Source: Butyrivibrio sp. (GTDB taxonomy: Bacteria > Bacillota > Clostridia > Lachnospirales > Lachnospiraceae). Taken from it: a DNA stretch of 64,000 nucleotides. The stretch's first letter is position 1. Each line of letters begins with the position of its first letter. The translations under genes were made by a program, and so were the position numbers. Of this stretch, positions 36,424 through 45,618 are shown piece by piece. Under the pieces are notes generated by a model that worked only from the letters and a program-made list of their open reading frames with translations, had not been told where the DNA came from and ran no database searches. The stretch is taken from positions 1 to 64,000 of the forward strand of contig SVFZ01000006.1 in assembly GCA_015056585.1 (NCBI GenBank). Reading direction: 5' to 3'.

Positions 36424-37608
36424 CTACTCTTCAGAGAGTTTTTGCTGCGCTCCACATAAAGAATAATAAATAAACGGAACAGCCACGACAGCATTGGGGT
36501 ATGTATAGAGCATATTAAAGAAAGCATTAAAGTAGATTATTGTATAGAATCCCATCAAAGGAATAAAAGCTTTTTTCTGTCCTTCTTTTGCTCTGTTTAC
36601 AAAATTGTACAATGCCCAAAAATACACAATCATACCAAGAAGACCATTTGAGCATAATAGATTAATATAATCATTGTGCGCATAAAGAGGTCTCTGGAAT
36701 ACTCCATTCATAGATACTTGATAAACAAAATTGGCTCCATTACCAACCAGTTTTCTAATGATATCCAAATCCCAATATGCTGCCAAATCCTCAGACCATA
36801 ATATACTTCTTCCGCTAGTTAATGTGGCCCAGAATCCATAATATCCTTCACCCTCGAAACCTATAGTAAATTTTGTTCCGATAGGAGTTAACAATATGAC
36901 CAAGATTCCTATTCCAATAATAGGCAAAATACTGTAATAGAATATTCTCTTTTTTTTGAGACTTACATAAAATAAGCAAATTACATAAACAAATCCTATT
37001 ACCAAATAGGTTCTGGCGCCACAGAAAAACATTCCCATGTTTATAGCCAAGAAATGAATGATATACCTTTTATTTAAAGTATTAATATAAAGCACAGCGA
37101 CAAAAGCCATCATCGCAAGACAGGAACTCGCAAACCTATGAGCGCTTCCTGCAAAAGAGGTAAAGTATTTATCATTCCATTCGTAGGAGTAACTACGGCT
37201 GAAAAAGATTGACACAAATACAACTACTTCCCACACTATAAGCGCTTTTCTGAGAAGCGCTTCTTCCTCTGTAAGAAGGGCAATGAATTCTTTATAATCT
37301 CTAGCCATTACTACAAAAAACAGAATCCAAAAAGGATAATATATCATAGGATTAAAATACATAGGTTTTCCGGTCAAGATTATAGCAATCACAGCCATAG
37401 CCGTTCCACTGACAAGCACAGCAAACTCCCTATAGCCAATAGGATTAGAAAACAATCCGATTATCAAAAAAAGGATCAATCCAAACATGATTACTCTATT
37501 AATACTATCAAAAACACTTATTCCCTGGAGAACTGTTGCAACAGGAAAAGACGCAATCAGAAATGCCATCGCCTTTTTATACCGAAAACTAACGTATAGA
37601 TTATCCAT
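36424..37608 (-). CDS. wzy: Wzy-type polysaccharide polymerase / O-antigen ligase family
   Basis: A 394-residue protein with ten or more membrane helices and a large extracytoplasmic loop. Near the C-terminal half lies AHNDYINLLCSNGLLG, the H-N-x-Y/F...G-x-x-G motif of the O-antigen ligase/polymerase family. It is in an operon with a flippase and glycosyltransferases and is the only clear polymerase candidate in the window, so it should join lipid-linked repeat units at the outer face. Wzy proteins are poorly conserved, so the call rests on topology, motif and position. Confidence 0.78.
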   Translation of the reverse strand: MDNLYVSFRYKKAMAFLIASFPVATVLQGISVFDSINRVIMFGLILFLIIGLFSNPIGYREFAVLVSGTAMAVIAIILTGKPMYFNPMIYYPFWILFFVVMARDYKEFIALLTEEEALLRKALIVWEVVVFVSIFFSRSYSYEWNDKYFTSFAGSAHRFASSCLAMMAFVAVLYINTLNKRYIIHFLAINMGMFFCGARTYLVIGFVYVICLFYVSLKKKRIFYYSILPIIGIGILVILLTPIGTKFTIGFEGEGYYGFWATLTSGRSILWSEDLAAYWDLDIIRKLVGNGANFVYQVSMNGVFQRPLYAHNDYINLLCSNGLLGMIVYFWALYNFVNRAKEGQKKAFIPLMGFYTIIYFNAFFNMLYTYPNAVVAVPFIYYSLCGAQQKLSEE

Positions 37609-37637
37609 TCTAAAATTACCTTAACCCTCTGAAAAAC

Positions 37638-38603
37638 TCACTTATTTTTTCCATTAAGAATAGGAATAAACCTATTTATTAACACAACCAAAAAGCAACT
37701 AATTACAAGCACTGTTACAGTTGTACACACCAATTCAACGAACCAAGGAAGACTGATATGGATAAATATTTCTTCGCATATCTTAATTAATGGCTTATGA
37801 GTAGCAAATATGGCCAAAGTATTTGACCCCACAAATTCCAAAAACTTATTTTCTAACTTCCCATTATCAAGAAGTTTCGAAATCCCATAGATCATAAGAC
37901 AGCCGCATATAGAAACAACAAAAAACAGGAACGGATTTCCAACATAACGACGAGCCATGAGGACATACCCATTTTCTTGCACGACATTGAACCTAAACAT
38001 CATTGTTCCAGCAGCACCAACAGCAAAGAAGATAAACATAACAATTTTAGATTTGTTATACAAAAGCTGATCCACTAAAAATCCAAGCAAAATAAATGCC
38101 GCAGCCAAAAGTGAGACATCTATGCACCAAGGGTAACCCAGTTCATATTTCGGAATTGTAATACCAACCATCCCCAAAATACATATAGACAGTACTTGCA
38201 GATACGACTTATTTAGAATTGTGATAACAAACTGCGCAGCAACTATACCAAAAAACATAGCCGGAAGAAACCAAAGAGATGTCAGCGAATTAGCTCTCTT
38301 AAGCGTATCATAACTACCATATACAATATATGCAATGTTTTTGATAGTTAATTCAGAATAAATAAGCCCCCATAAAACAAATGGAAGCAGCAGCGTCTTT
38401 ACTTTTTTTGACAGAAATGTTCTATCAACAACAGCACTTTTCATCACCAACCCTGAAGAAAAGAAAAATAATGGCATATGAAATGAATATATCCATCCTT
38501 TAATACCCAAATTGGAATTAGCAAAGTTAATATGTCCAATGATAACTAATATGATACCTATTGCTTTTATATAATCAACGTATGCTTTTCTCAAAACAAT
38601 CAC
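37638..38603 (-). CDS. Acyltransferase-3 family membrane protein
   Basis: A 321-residue polytopic protein with the family start DYIKAIGIILVIIGHINF and YSFHMPLFFFSSGLVMKSAV. It closely parallels the acyltransferase two genes downstream, and the two may act on different sugar positions. The start is uncertain: a GTG at 38603 or a TTG nine bases later, the latter with AGGGTG before it. It lies between the polymerase and a flippase. Confidence 0.82.
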   Translation of the reverse strand: MIVLRKAYVDYIKAIGIILVIIGHINFANSNLGIKGWIYSFHMPLFFFSSGLVMKSAVVDRTFLSKKVKTLLLPFVLWGLIYSELTIKNIAYIVYGSYDTLKRANSLTSLWFLPAMFFGIVAAQFVITILNKSYLQVLSICILGMVGITIPKYELGYPWCIDVSLLAAAFILLGFLVDQLLYNKSKIVMFIFFAVGAAGTMMFRFNVVQENGYVLMARRYVGNPFLFFVVSICGCLMIYGISKLLDNGKLENKFLEFVGSNTLAIFATHKPLIKICEEIFIHISLPWFVELVCTTVTVLVISCFLVVLINRFIPILNGKNK

Positions 38604-38617
38604 CCTATTATGTTGTA

Positions 38618-40090
38618 TTAGTTCTTTGAAGACCGCTTTTTCTTGATTGCTTTAATAAACAAATCCTTCAAAAACATCGCAGTTTCAAGTTTTAATAAAA
38701 ATGCTCCGGCTGCATAAAAAGCTGCGCCCACAATAATCTGAGTAAACAAAACAACAACTATGGGCATTCCACTTGGAAATGGAAGTATATAAATAACAAC
38801 TCCCATTGCAATCGACAGTAGAAACGATGGCATAACGTCTTTTATTTGTTCCAGATAACTATAATTCAAAAGCTTTTTATTAGGAAATGCATTTACTACA
38901 CTTGCAAAAATAGTATATACTGCTGATCCTAAACCGATAGCCAGAACACTAATATTCATAGTCCCTAATATTATTAGGATACCAACTGTTTTCTTTATTA
39001 TTTCCAGTCTAAGAAAAATGTCACTTCTACCTTTTGCTTTAATAGCATTCAGATTGGCTGTATGTATTGGTTGCATGCCGCTAACGAAACAAAAAATATA
39101 CAGATATGGCAAACTTGGAAGCCATTTTTCAGTGAGAAGTAAAGTAAAAAGATTCTTACCTGTGGCTGACAATCCCACCATAAGCGGCCACATAATAAAA
39201 CTGCTTGTCATTATAGCCTTTCTTGTCATTCTCTTTACTCGTTCAGCGTCATCCTGAACCTCAGACATGACGGGAAGTAAAACACTATCTATAGAAGAAT
39301 TGATATTCTGCACAACAAAATTAGGAAAGGTTTTACCCCTGTTGTAAAACGCCAAATCCTCTCCAGAGTATACTTTACCTATAATCAGCTGCCTAACATC
39401 ATTATATACTGTATTAATAAGACTTGAGACCAACATTCGCCAACCAAAAGAATATAGTCCTTTTAGTCTTTCAAAAGAAAAAATAAACTTAGGTCTCCAT
39501 TTTACAGTTATCCATAAAATGACGGTGTCGATAGTTGCATTTATAAGCTGTTGCGCCACCAACGCCCATACACCATAGCCCATATATGCAAAAATAACAC
39601 CAACAACGCCAGCTGTTATTGTGCCCAATAATGTCGCAAAGAAAAATTTCTTAAAAATCAACTTCTTGGAAACATAAGCCTGCTGGACATTTTTTACTCC
39701 AGAAATCAAAATAGTAATTCCAAGAACTCGTATCACAGGTATAAGATCATCGTTACCATAAAATGCAGCTAAATATGGAGAAATCATAAACAAAACTGTA
39801 TAAATAACTGCACACATACAGATGTTGAAGAAAAAAATTGTTGAAAAATCCAAATCATCTGCATCTTTTTTCTGAATTAAAGCTGTTCCTAGGCCTCCAT
39901 CCACGAAAACCTGGAAAATTGATAGAAAAACCGTTACCAGCGCTATAGTTCCATACTCAGAAGGAGATAACAATCTAGCTAATACAATAGAAACAACAAA
40001 ACTGATCCCCTGCGCTCCGACTCTTTCAGCATAACGCCAAATAAGATTCGTTACCGTCTTTCTCTTCATGCTACTATTACTTTGTTCCAT
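38618..40090 (-). CDS. Wzx-type polysaccharide flippase
   Basis: A 490-residue MOP-superfamily transporter with about 12-14 helices. The N-terminus ...GISFVVSIVLARLLSPSEYG is typical of the PST/Wzx group, as is the VFVDGGLGTALIQK segment. It moves undecaprenyl-linked repeat units across the membrane for the polymerase two genes downstream. A second flippase of a different subgroup lies at 44039..45610 in the same operon. Confidence 0.85.
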   Translation of the reverse strand: MEQSNSSMKRKTVTNLIWRYAERVGAQGISFVVSIVLARLLSPSEYGTIALVTVFLSIFQVFVDGGLGTALIQKKDADDLDFSTIFFFNICMCAVIYTVLFMISPYLAAFYGNDDLIPVIRVLGITILISGVKNVQQAYVSKKLIFKKFFFATLLGTITAGVVGVIFAYMGYGVWALVAQQLINATIDTVILWITVKWRPKFIFSFERLKGLYSFGWRMLVSSLINTVYNDVRQLIIGKVYSGEDLAFYNRGKTFPNFVVQNINSSIDSVLLPVMSEVQDDAERVKRMTRKAIMTSSFIMWPLMVGLSATGKNLFTLLLTEKWLPSLPYLYIFCFVSGMQPIHTANLNAIKAKGRSDIFLRLEIIKKTVGILIILGTMNISVLAIGLGSAVYTIFASVVNAFPNKKLLNYSYLEQIKDVMPSFLLSIAMGVVIYILPFPSGMPIVVVLFTQIIVGAAFYAAGAFLLKLETAMFLKDLFIKAIKKKRSSKN

Positions 40091-40114
40091 TTATCTTAAT
40101 TCCTTAAAATATCG

Positions 40115-40543
40115 TCAGTCCTTTATTGCATTTTCTTCAACGACACGAAGTATTGTACTGCTTATACCATCAGTATGCTTCAAATAAACAACATCGACTC
40201 CATATTTAGCTAGTACTTTTTCTGTCTCATTCCATCTCTCAGAGCCCTTCCAATCATCACCAATAAAGATAGCATCATAGTGAAGTTTAGCCAAGGTTTC
40301 CTCTTTGTCTAATGTATCAGTTATAATTACATCATCAACAGCCTTAATGTTCTTTACAATAATAGCCCTTTCTTGCTCGTTGATTACCGTCTTCTTTTTT
40401 TTGTATTGTTCTACCAATTTATCCGAATTTACACCAACAATTAAATAATCACAATATTCCTTGGCATGATTGATCAAATTAAGGTGGCCAATATGAAACA
40501 TATCATAAACCCCCTGTGTATAACCAACTTTATATTTTTTCAT
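40115..40543 (-). CDS. tagD: TagD-like glycerol-3-phosphate cytidylyltransferase
   Basis: A 142-residue nucleotidyltransferase. It has TQGVYDMFHIGHLNLI with the HxGH motif at residues 17-20, NSDKLVEQYKKKK, and the closing GISSTIL motif that corresponds to the GISTT/RTEGIST box of TagD. It should make CDP-glycerol or a related CDP-activated polyol. Two CDP-glycerol glycerophosphotransferase-like genes follow upstream in the operon, which fits. Other small alditol cytidylyltransferases look similar, so the exact polyol is not certain. Confidence 0.82.
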   Translation of the reverse strand: MKKYKVGYTQGVYDMFHIGHLNLINHAKEYCDYLIVGVNSDKLVEQYKKKKTVINEQERAIIVKNIKAVDDVIITDTLDKEETLAKLHYDAIFIGDDWKGSERWNETEKVLAKYGVDVVYLKHTDGISSTILRVVEENAIKD

Positions 40544-40559
40544 GAAAACTCATTACCTC

Positions 40560-41837
40560 CTAATCATTTATAATTTCTTCAAATATTTTTTTGCCTATTT
40601 CTCCAGTTTTGCTCGGTAACAGTTCTTTGATCAATGACTTTCTTAAGTCATACAGATCATCGCGACCGCTCATGATAAGATCTATATTTGCAGTAATCTG
40701 ATCAAAGTTTTCCCCCATGTATGCTAACGCACAAATCTTACTGCCCTCATCGTTGAGCCCATCCGCAGAATCACAATATATTATAGGCTTCCCCATCATA
40801 AAAAACTCTGCAATAAGTGATGTATAGTCAGCAACAAGAATATCGGAATCAGTAAGGGTGCAAGTATAATCCTTATTTTCGTCTATTTCGATATTAGGTG
40901 CATTCTTGCATCTGTCTTTAAAAGCATTAACCTCATCTTCCGTCATAATCCCATTAGATATATAACTTGAAAACATCAATGGATGTGGTCTGATAATCAA
41001 ATTCATATCTGAATGGGTCTCAAAGTATTCCAAAAACTGCTTATAAAAAGCCATAAAGTGACTTGGCTTTTGATCGGGTTTATCATCCGTAGCCCATCTA
41101 GGCATCCAGGCAACAGTTAAGTTTCTTTTATTGTAATCTCTGTTAGGATCAGCCTTTGGGCAAAAATCAAATCTTGAGAAACCTAGGAATCTAAATCTAT
41201 CAGTCAGAGCTTTTCGATAAAAGGGCTGTTCCTTAGCATATGCCACCCTACGTGAATCATTAGCAAAGAAAATCTTATGCATGGTAAAAGTGAAGTTTTC
41301 CGGTAATACAATAGAAAGCATTTTATCACCCAACATACCATATGCATAAGGGACATAAAAGCACTTTGCAAACTGACATACATTATAGGATTTATACATA
41401 GTAGGTGCATATTGATTATACGACCTGATATAAATAACATAATCTGGATTATAATCCCTTAAATCAAGCCAACGCCCATCTTCTGTATTGGCTTTTATCG
41501 CATCAACGTCTGTTCCCCTAAAGAACTCATAAGCATCATTTTTTCTGCCGGCAATATCAATACTATCATCCTCTCCAGCTTTTAACTGCGGCACTGCAAA
41601 TACCAAGACATTTAAATCATCATGTTTTACAGCTTCGTCATATATACTTTTTACAGATTTCCAAGCCTGAGGAAAATTAATCAAGAATATCATTGTCTTC
41701 TTGTCGTTTTTCCTTTGATTAACTAGCTTAACTCCATTATTATACTTCGCACTAAGCTTATAATATCTAAAAAAAGATTTGACTATATGTCCCACTTGCA
41801 TAACTATTGGCGGTAACTTTTCCTTAAATTCACTCAT
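40560..41837 (-). CDS. CDP-glycerol glycerophosphotransferase-like protein (TagB/SpsB type)
   Basis: A 425-residue protein of the TagB/TagF family. The C-terminal GT-B half shows IRPHPLMFSS, with the conserved His-Pro, and LVADYTSLIAEFFMMGKPII, the D-Y-x-S acidic/Ser motif. The ATG follows AGGGAG. Family members attach glycerol-phosphate or ribitol-phosphate from CDP-alcohols. It is 17 bases upstream of the TagD-like gene and next to a second family member, so a glycerophosphate side group or short polymer is likely. Confidence 0.8.
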   Translation of the reverse strand: MSEFKEKLPPIVMQVGHIVKSFFRYYKLSAKYNNGVKLVNQRKNDKKTMIFLINFPQAWKSVKSIYDEAVKHDDLNVLVFAVPQLKAGEDDSIDIAGRKNDAYEFFRGTDVDAIKANTEDGRWLDLRDYNPDYVIYIRSYNQYAPTMYKSYNVCQFAKCFYVPYAYGMLGDKMLSIVLPENFTFTMHKIFFANDSRRVAYAKEQPFYRKALTDRFRFLGFSRFDFCPKADPNRDYNKRNLTVAWMPRWATDDKPDQKPSHFMAFYKQFLEYFETHSDMNLIIRPHPLMFSSYISNGIMTEDEVNAFKDRCKNAPNIEIDENKDYTCTLTDSDILVADYTSLIAEFFMMGKPIIYCDSADGLNDEGSKICALAYMGENFDQITANIDLIMSGRDDLYDLRKSLIKELLPSKTGEIGKKIFEEIIND

Positions 41838-41863
41838 AAAAACTCCCTGTAAACTATTCCCAT

Positions 41864-43060
41864 TTACTTACCCAAGGCTATGATTGCCTTGAACACTCTT
41901 TCACAATTATTGTGATCACGAAGAGTAAAGAATTTATCCATTCGTTCTGTATATTGGGTATCAGCTTTCCAATCATTGTCCGCTATTTTTTTTATTTCTT
42001 GTATCACTTCTAATTCCTCTGTAACAACCGGACCAAAGCCATCATTCTCATATGAGAAATAACCCTCTGCATAATGTCCCTTACGATAGTTTTCTTTATC
42101 AAACTGATAGTATATTTCAGGTTTATTCATATATGCAAAATCAAAATAAACACTAGAATAATCTGTAATCAGTACCTTGGATTCAATAAGAAGTTGTTGT
42201 ACATCATATTCTTTAAATGACCCCAAAATCACTCTATCAGAGCCAACTTTAAACAAGTTGAGATACTTTTGAAACTCTATATGTGGGTAGAATACTAACT
42301 TCAAGTCATTTTTTTCAAGAAAATCTAGCAAATCTCTATTATTGATCAAAGAATTGAATTTTTTATAATAATCCGTCTTAACGAAATCCGCATAACCAGA
42401 GCATTGACTTGATATATTCTGTCTCCAGGTAGGCATTACCAGAATTTGATGCTTTGTTCTGTCGTCAGCATCAAGTTTATCGTATCTACACATTCCCAAT
42501 AATCTGATTGTTCCCTCCGGATGCCCATATGTATTCTTGATATACTCATATTCAGGCTTAGCTGAAGTATTGAAAATATCCACAGAAATATGCGGATAAT
42601 GATTAAAGAGCATATCATCTTTTATTATTCCGTGTTGAAGGAATATCTTCTTACCTTTAATGATATGAAGTATTCTATCAAGCCATACAAATGCAATCAT
42701 ATTAGGAGTATATCCCATTATGTGTGTGCTGATATTATATTTGGCCAAGCTCAGCATAACATAATGTTCAAAGCTTTTATATTGAACGCACTTTCCCAGT
42801 TTTCTAACTTTTTCATAATCCGCAGATTTATTATCTATAATGAATCTAGCATTAATCTCCGGATGATTATTGCAAATGTACTCCCAAAAGACATAGCCAT
42901 TATCTCTGGCATCAATACCTCGTTCACTAATCAGCCATAAGTCCTTGTATTTATCGTCATTAAACGAAATGATTAATCCGTACACTTTTGCAATTTCATA
43001 TTTTATCAGCATACTACTGGTAATAGCCAACATCTTTAACTTGTGAATTACCTTATTCAT
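41864..43060 (-). CDS. CDP-glycerol glycerophosphotransferase-like protein (TagF/TagB type)
   Basis: A 398-residue family member with LWLISERGIDARDNGYVFWE at the start, a common opening of capsule TagB/F proteins. FLQHGIIKDDM carries the first catalytic His, LVFYPHIEFQKYL the second His, and VLITDYSSVYFDFAYMNKP the D-Y-S-S motif. The ATG at 43060 follows GGAGAAGG. The motif set is more complete than in the neighbour at 40560..41837, suggesting primer and extender roles, but this division is inferred. Confidence 0.85.
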   Translation of the reverse strand: MNKVIHKLKMLAITSSMLIKYEIAKVYGLIISFNDDKYKDLWLISERGIDARDNGYVFWEYICNNHPEINARFIIDNKSADYEKVRKLGKCVQYKSFEHYVMLSLAKYNISTHIMGYTPNMIAFVWLDRILHIIKGKKIFLQHGIIKDDMLFNHYPHISVDIFNTSAKPEYEYIKNTYGHPEGTIRLLGMCRYDKLDADDRTKHQILVMPTWRQNISSQCSGYADFVKTDYYKKFNSLINNRDLLDFLEKNDLKLVFYPHIEFQKYLNLFKVGSDRVILGSFKEYDVQQLLIESKVLITDYSSVYFDFAYMNKPEIYYQFDKENYRKGHYAEGYFSYENDGFGPVVTEELEVIQEIKKIADNDWKADTQYTERMDKFFTLRDHNNCERVFKAIIALGK

Positions 43061-43073
43061 GTCCTTCTCCAAA

Positions 43074-44018
43074 CTAAATCATCCCATACCTGAATAAAAA
43101 AAATTTAAAATTTTCTTTTACTCGGATAAATTTTAAGAGCCTAGTGCTTACATTATATGTTTTCTTAAAATCCTTTTTTACCTCTTCAGCTCTTCCTTTC
43201 TCTCCCATTGCAATACATTCTTTGTAGAAGAAAACCATTTGATTTAAAATATCATATGTGACTAATCTATTTAATGTATCATCATTTTTCTTAATCAAGA
43301 ACTCATATCTGTCAATTGCTGCCTCATAGTCTCCATTCGCAGTCTTAAAACTTCTCGTACTAGTTATTCCGTCGTTACTGATAAAATATGTATACCCCCA
43401 TGAATTAAGATAAACAATTTTCTTTGCCTTATCTAAAATATGATGCATGGCTCTTTTATCTTCATATGTAACTCCAGGCATAAATCTGATACCATCAAAT
43501 ATTTCTCTTTTAAACAACTTATCCCAAAGAACTGTTGTCATACTTCTATGTACTTCATCAAAGAAATTATCAAAGACTCTATCATGATTTGAGCCCTCAT
43601 ATACAACTTCCTTTTCGCGCATTTTAGGCAAAGTCTCTATGCCATCTTTAAGCAATCTATAATACTCACATACAATGTCAGCCTGATACTCTTGTATCTT
43701 TCTATGCAACCTAGAAAGCATGTTTGAATCCATCAAATCATCAGAATCACACCAAGCGATAAATTTTCCCTTGGCCAAATCCAATCCGGTATTCCTTGCC
43801 ACAGAAACACCGGAGTTTTTTAAATGCTTTACAACCATTTTATCAGGATATTTTTCCATAAATTCATCACAAATAAACGGAGTTCTATCTGTAGATCCAT
43901 CATCTATCAATATTATTTCCAGATTTTCATACGTCTGTCCTATAACAGACTCTAATGTATGTTGTAATCTGTCCTCTCCGTTGTAAACAGGTATAATTAC
44001 TGAAATCAAATCACTCAT
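43074..44018 (-). CDS. Family 2 glycosyltransferase
   Basis: A 314-residue GT2 enzyme: ISVIIPVYNGEDRLQHTLES, IDDGSTDRTPFICDEF, GVSVARNTGLDLAKGK and AWCDSDDLM. The ATG at 44018 is chosen because GGGAG lies five bases before it; the frame continues upstream into the flippase gene. It lies in the assembly operon between the flippase and the TagF-like gene. Confidence 0.88.
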   Translation of the reverse strand: MSDLISVIIPVYNGEDRLQHTLESVIGQTYENLEIILIDDGSTDRTPFICDEFMEKYPDKMVVKHLKNSGVSVARNTGLDLAKGKFIAWCDSDDLMDSNMLSRLHRKIQEYQADIVCEYYRLLKDGIETLPKMREKEVVYEGSNHDRVFDNFFDEVHRSMTTVLWDKLFKREIFDGIRFMPGVTYEDKRAMHHILDKAKKIVYLNSWGYTYFISNDGITSTRSFKTANGDYEAAIDRYEFLIKKNDDTLNRLVTYDILNQMVFFYKECIAMGEKGRAEEVKKDFKKTYNVSTRLLKFIRVKENFKFFLFRYGMI

Positions 44019-44038
44019 ATATGCTCCCAAAAGATTCT

Positions 44039-45610
44039 TTAGCCACACGAATTCATACCCAAGTAATCAAGAACTATTCGTATTTTACCTTCCGTCATCT
44101 TATCAACTAACTGTAATGTTTCCTTATACTCACATTTCTTTCTATACGCTAACAAAAACAAAAGGTTTGGCAATATGCAACATATAATTCCTCTATAAAG
44201 AATTGACTGTATCGGTGCATAAGCAATCTTACTACAAATAGTCAAAGTCAGGCAACTTACTACTACAGCGTACAGACAATAACCACCTAATTTTTTCAAA
44301 TATCCCTTCAGATATTTCTTCTCAAAAACCACCGTAAAAAGATTATGCAACAGCCATGGAACCCCAATAAAGACCATTGATAAAACAGTAGAAAGGATAA
44401 CTCCATAAAGCCCAATGAATTGTACCATTATCAAGTTCAATAACAAATTTACCCCAGCTGATATTAGAGGTCTAAATCTGTCCTCATGCCATATTCCAGC
44501 TGCATCTTTATATAAATTTAACATTGAATCTATTTGCTTAACAAAAAAATAAGTAACAAAACAAACCACAGCAAAAAGATCCAACATTAAATCCTTTCCA
44601 ACCCACAGTTCCATAAATGGCTGATATAGGCATAATAAGCATGCCGAACAAAAAGTTGCCATCCAACAAATAATAAATGAAAATCTATTCAGATCATGAA
44701 AATTCTTCTCCTTTGTTTCTATAGCAACACTATTTCCAATGCCGGCTCTGCAAGCATGAAATATCACACTCATAAGTCCGCTTATTGCACCCATAACAAA
44801 AAAATAGTTTTGATAAACTGCAAGCGAAGTCAACCCTAAAAAGGACGAAATAACAATAGCGTCTGCCGAATCATAAATCACTGCCCCTAACTTGGAAGTA
44901 AAAAGATCTCTTATCTGGTTAATAATTATCCTAACAGTGTCGCTTTCAACAGTCCCTTTCGGTTTAAATCTAGGGTAAAGCTTGTTGGCATAATATGCAG
45001 TAATTACATTTGTCATCACCTGGGTGAACAACAAAACTATAACAAAATAATAATAATTCCTAAAGAACCATAAAACAAAAATCTGTAATGCATACTGTAC
45101 AGTACTTGTTACTAATGTTACCTTACTAATAACATCGACTCGCTGATGCGCCTGTAAAATGCTATTTTTATATGAAAAGAGCCAATAAGAAAGAACAGTA
45201 GCGCCTAAATTCAAAAGGTACAGAATATAAACATTTAATTCTCCGGGCAAATCATTCTTTATCAGCTGCGGGATAAAAGGTGTCAAACATCCGCCTACAA
45301 CAGCTATAATAAGACCAATTACACGATAAAAAAGACGATATAATTTCATCAAAGCGCATATTTGTGCTTCATCGTCCTCCGCAATAGGTTTATACATACT
45401 AAATACCATAGCAGAACCAACACCTAGTTCTGCCAGGTTCAGAACTTGCAGGATTGATGTGAACAGACTATTCAAGCCTAAATACTGCACACCCATCAAA
45501 TATATCATCGCTGTTCTCATTAAAAAAGGAACAACCATCTGATAAGCTTTGAGAATCATTCCAAACGTAATATTCCGAGTAGCATTTTTCGTTCGCTCAA
45601 TCTTCGCCAA
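44039..45610 (-). CDS. Polysaccharide flippase (Wzx family, second type)
   Basis: A 523-residue MOP-type transporter with about 12-14 helices and the segments YLMGVQYLGLNSLFTSILQ and LNLAELGVGSAMVFSMYKP, characteristic of a Firmicutes capsule flippase group. The start is TTG at 45610 with AGGAG five bases upstream; that site overlaps the stop of the GT4 gene before it. Having two flippases of different subgroups in one operon suggests two lipid-linked substrates. Confidence 0.85.
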   Translation of the reverse strand: MAKIERTKNATRNITFGMILKAYQMVVPFLMRTAMIYLMGVQYLGLNSLFTSILQVLNLAELGVGSAMVFSMYKPIAEDDEAQICALMKLYRLFYRVIGLIIAVVGGCLTPFIPQLIKNDLPGELNVYILYLLNLGATVLSYWLFSYKNSILQAHQRVDVISKVTLVTSTVQYALQIFVLWFFRNYYYFVIVLLFTQVMTNVITAYYANKLYPRFKPKGTVESDTVRIIINQIRDLFTSKLGAVIYDSADAIVISSFLGLTSLAVYQNYFFVMGAISGLMSVIFHACRAGIGNSVAIETKEKNFHDLNRFSFIICWMATFCSACLLCLYQPFMELWVGKDLMLDLFAVVCFVTYFFVKQIDSMLNLYKDAAGIWHEDRFRPLISAGVNLLLNLIMVQFIGLYGVILSTVLSMVFIGVPWLLHNLFTVVFEKKYLKGYLKKLGGYCLYAVVVSCLTLTICSKIAYAPIQSILYRGIICCILPNLLFLLAYRKKCEYKETLQLVDKMTEGKIRIVLDYLGMNSCG

Positions 45611-45618
45611 GATAACTC

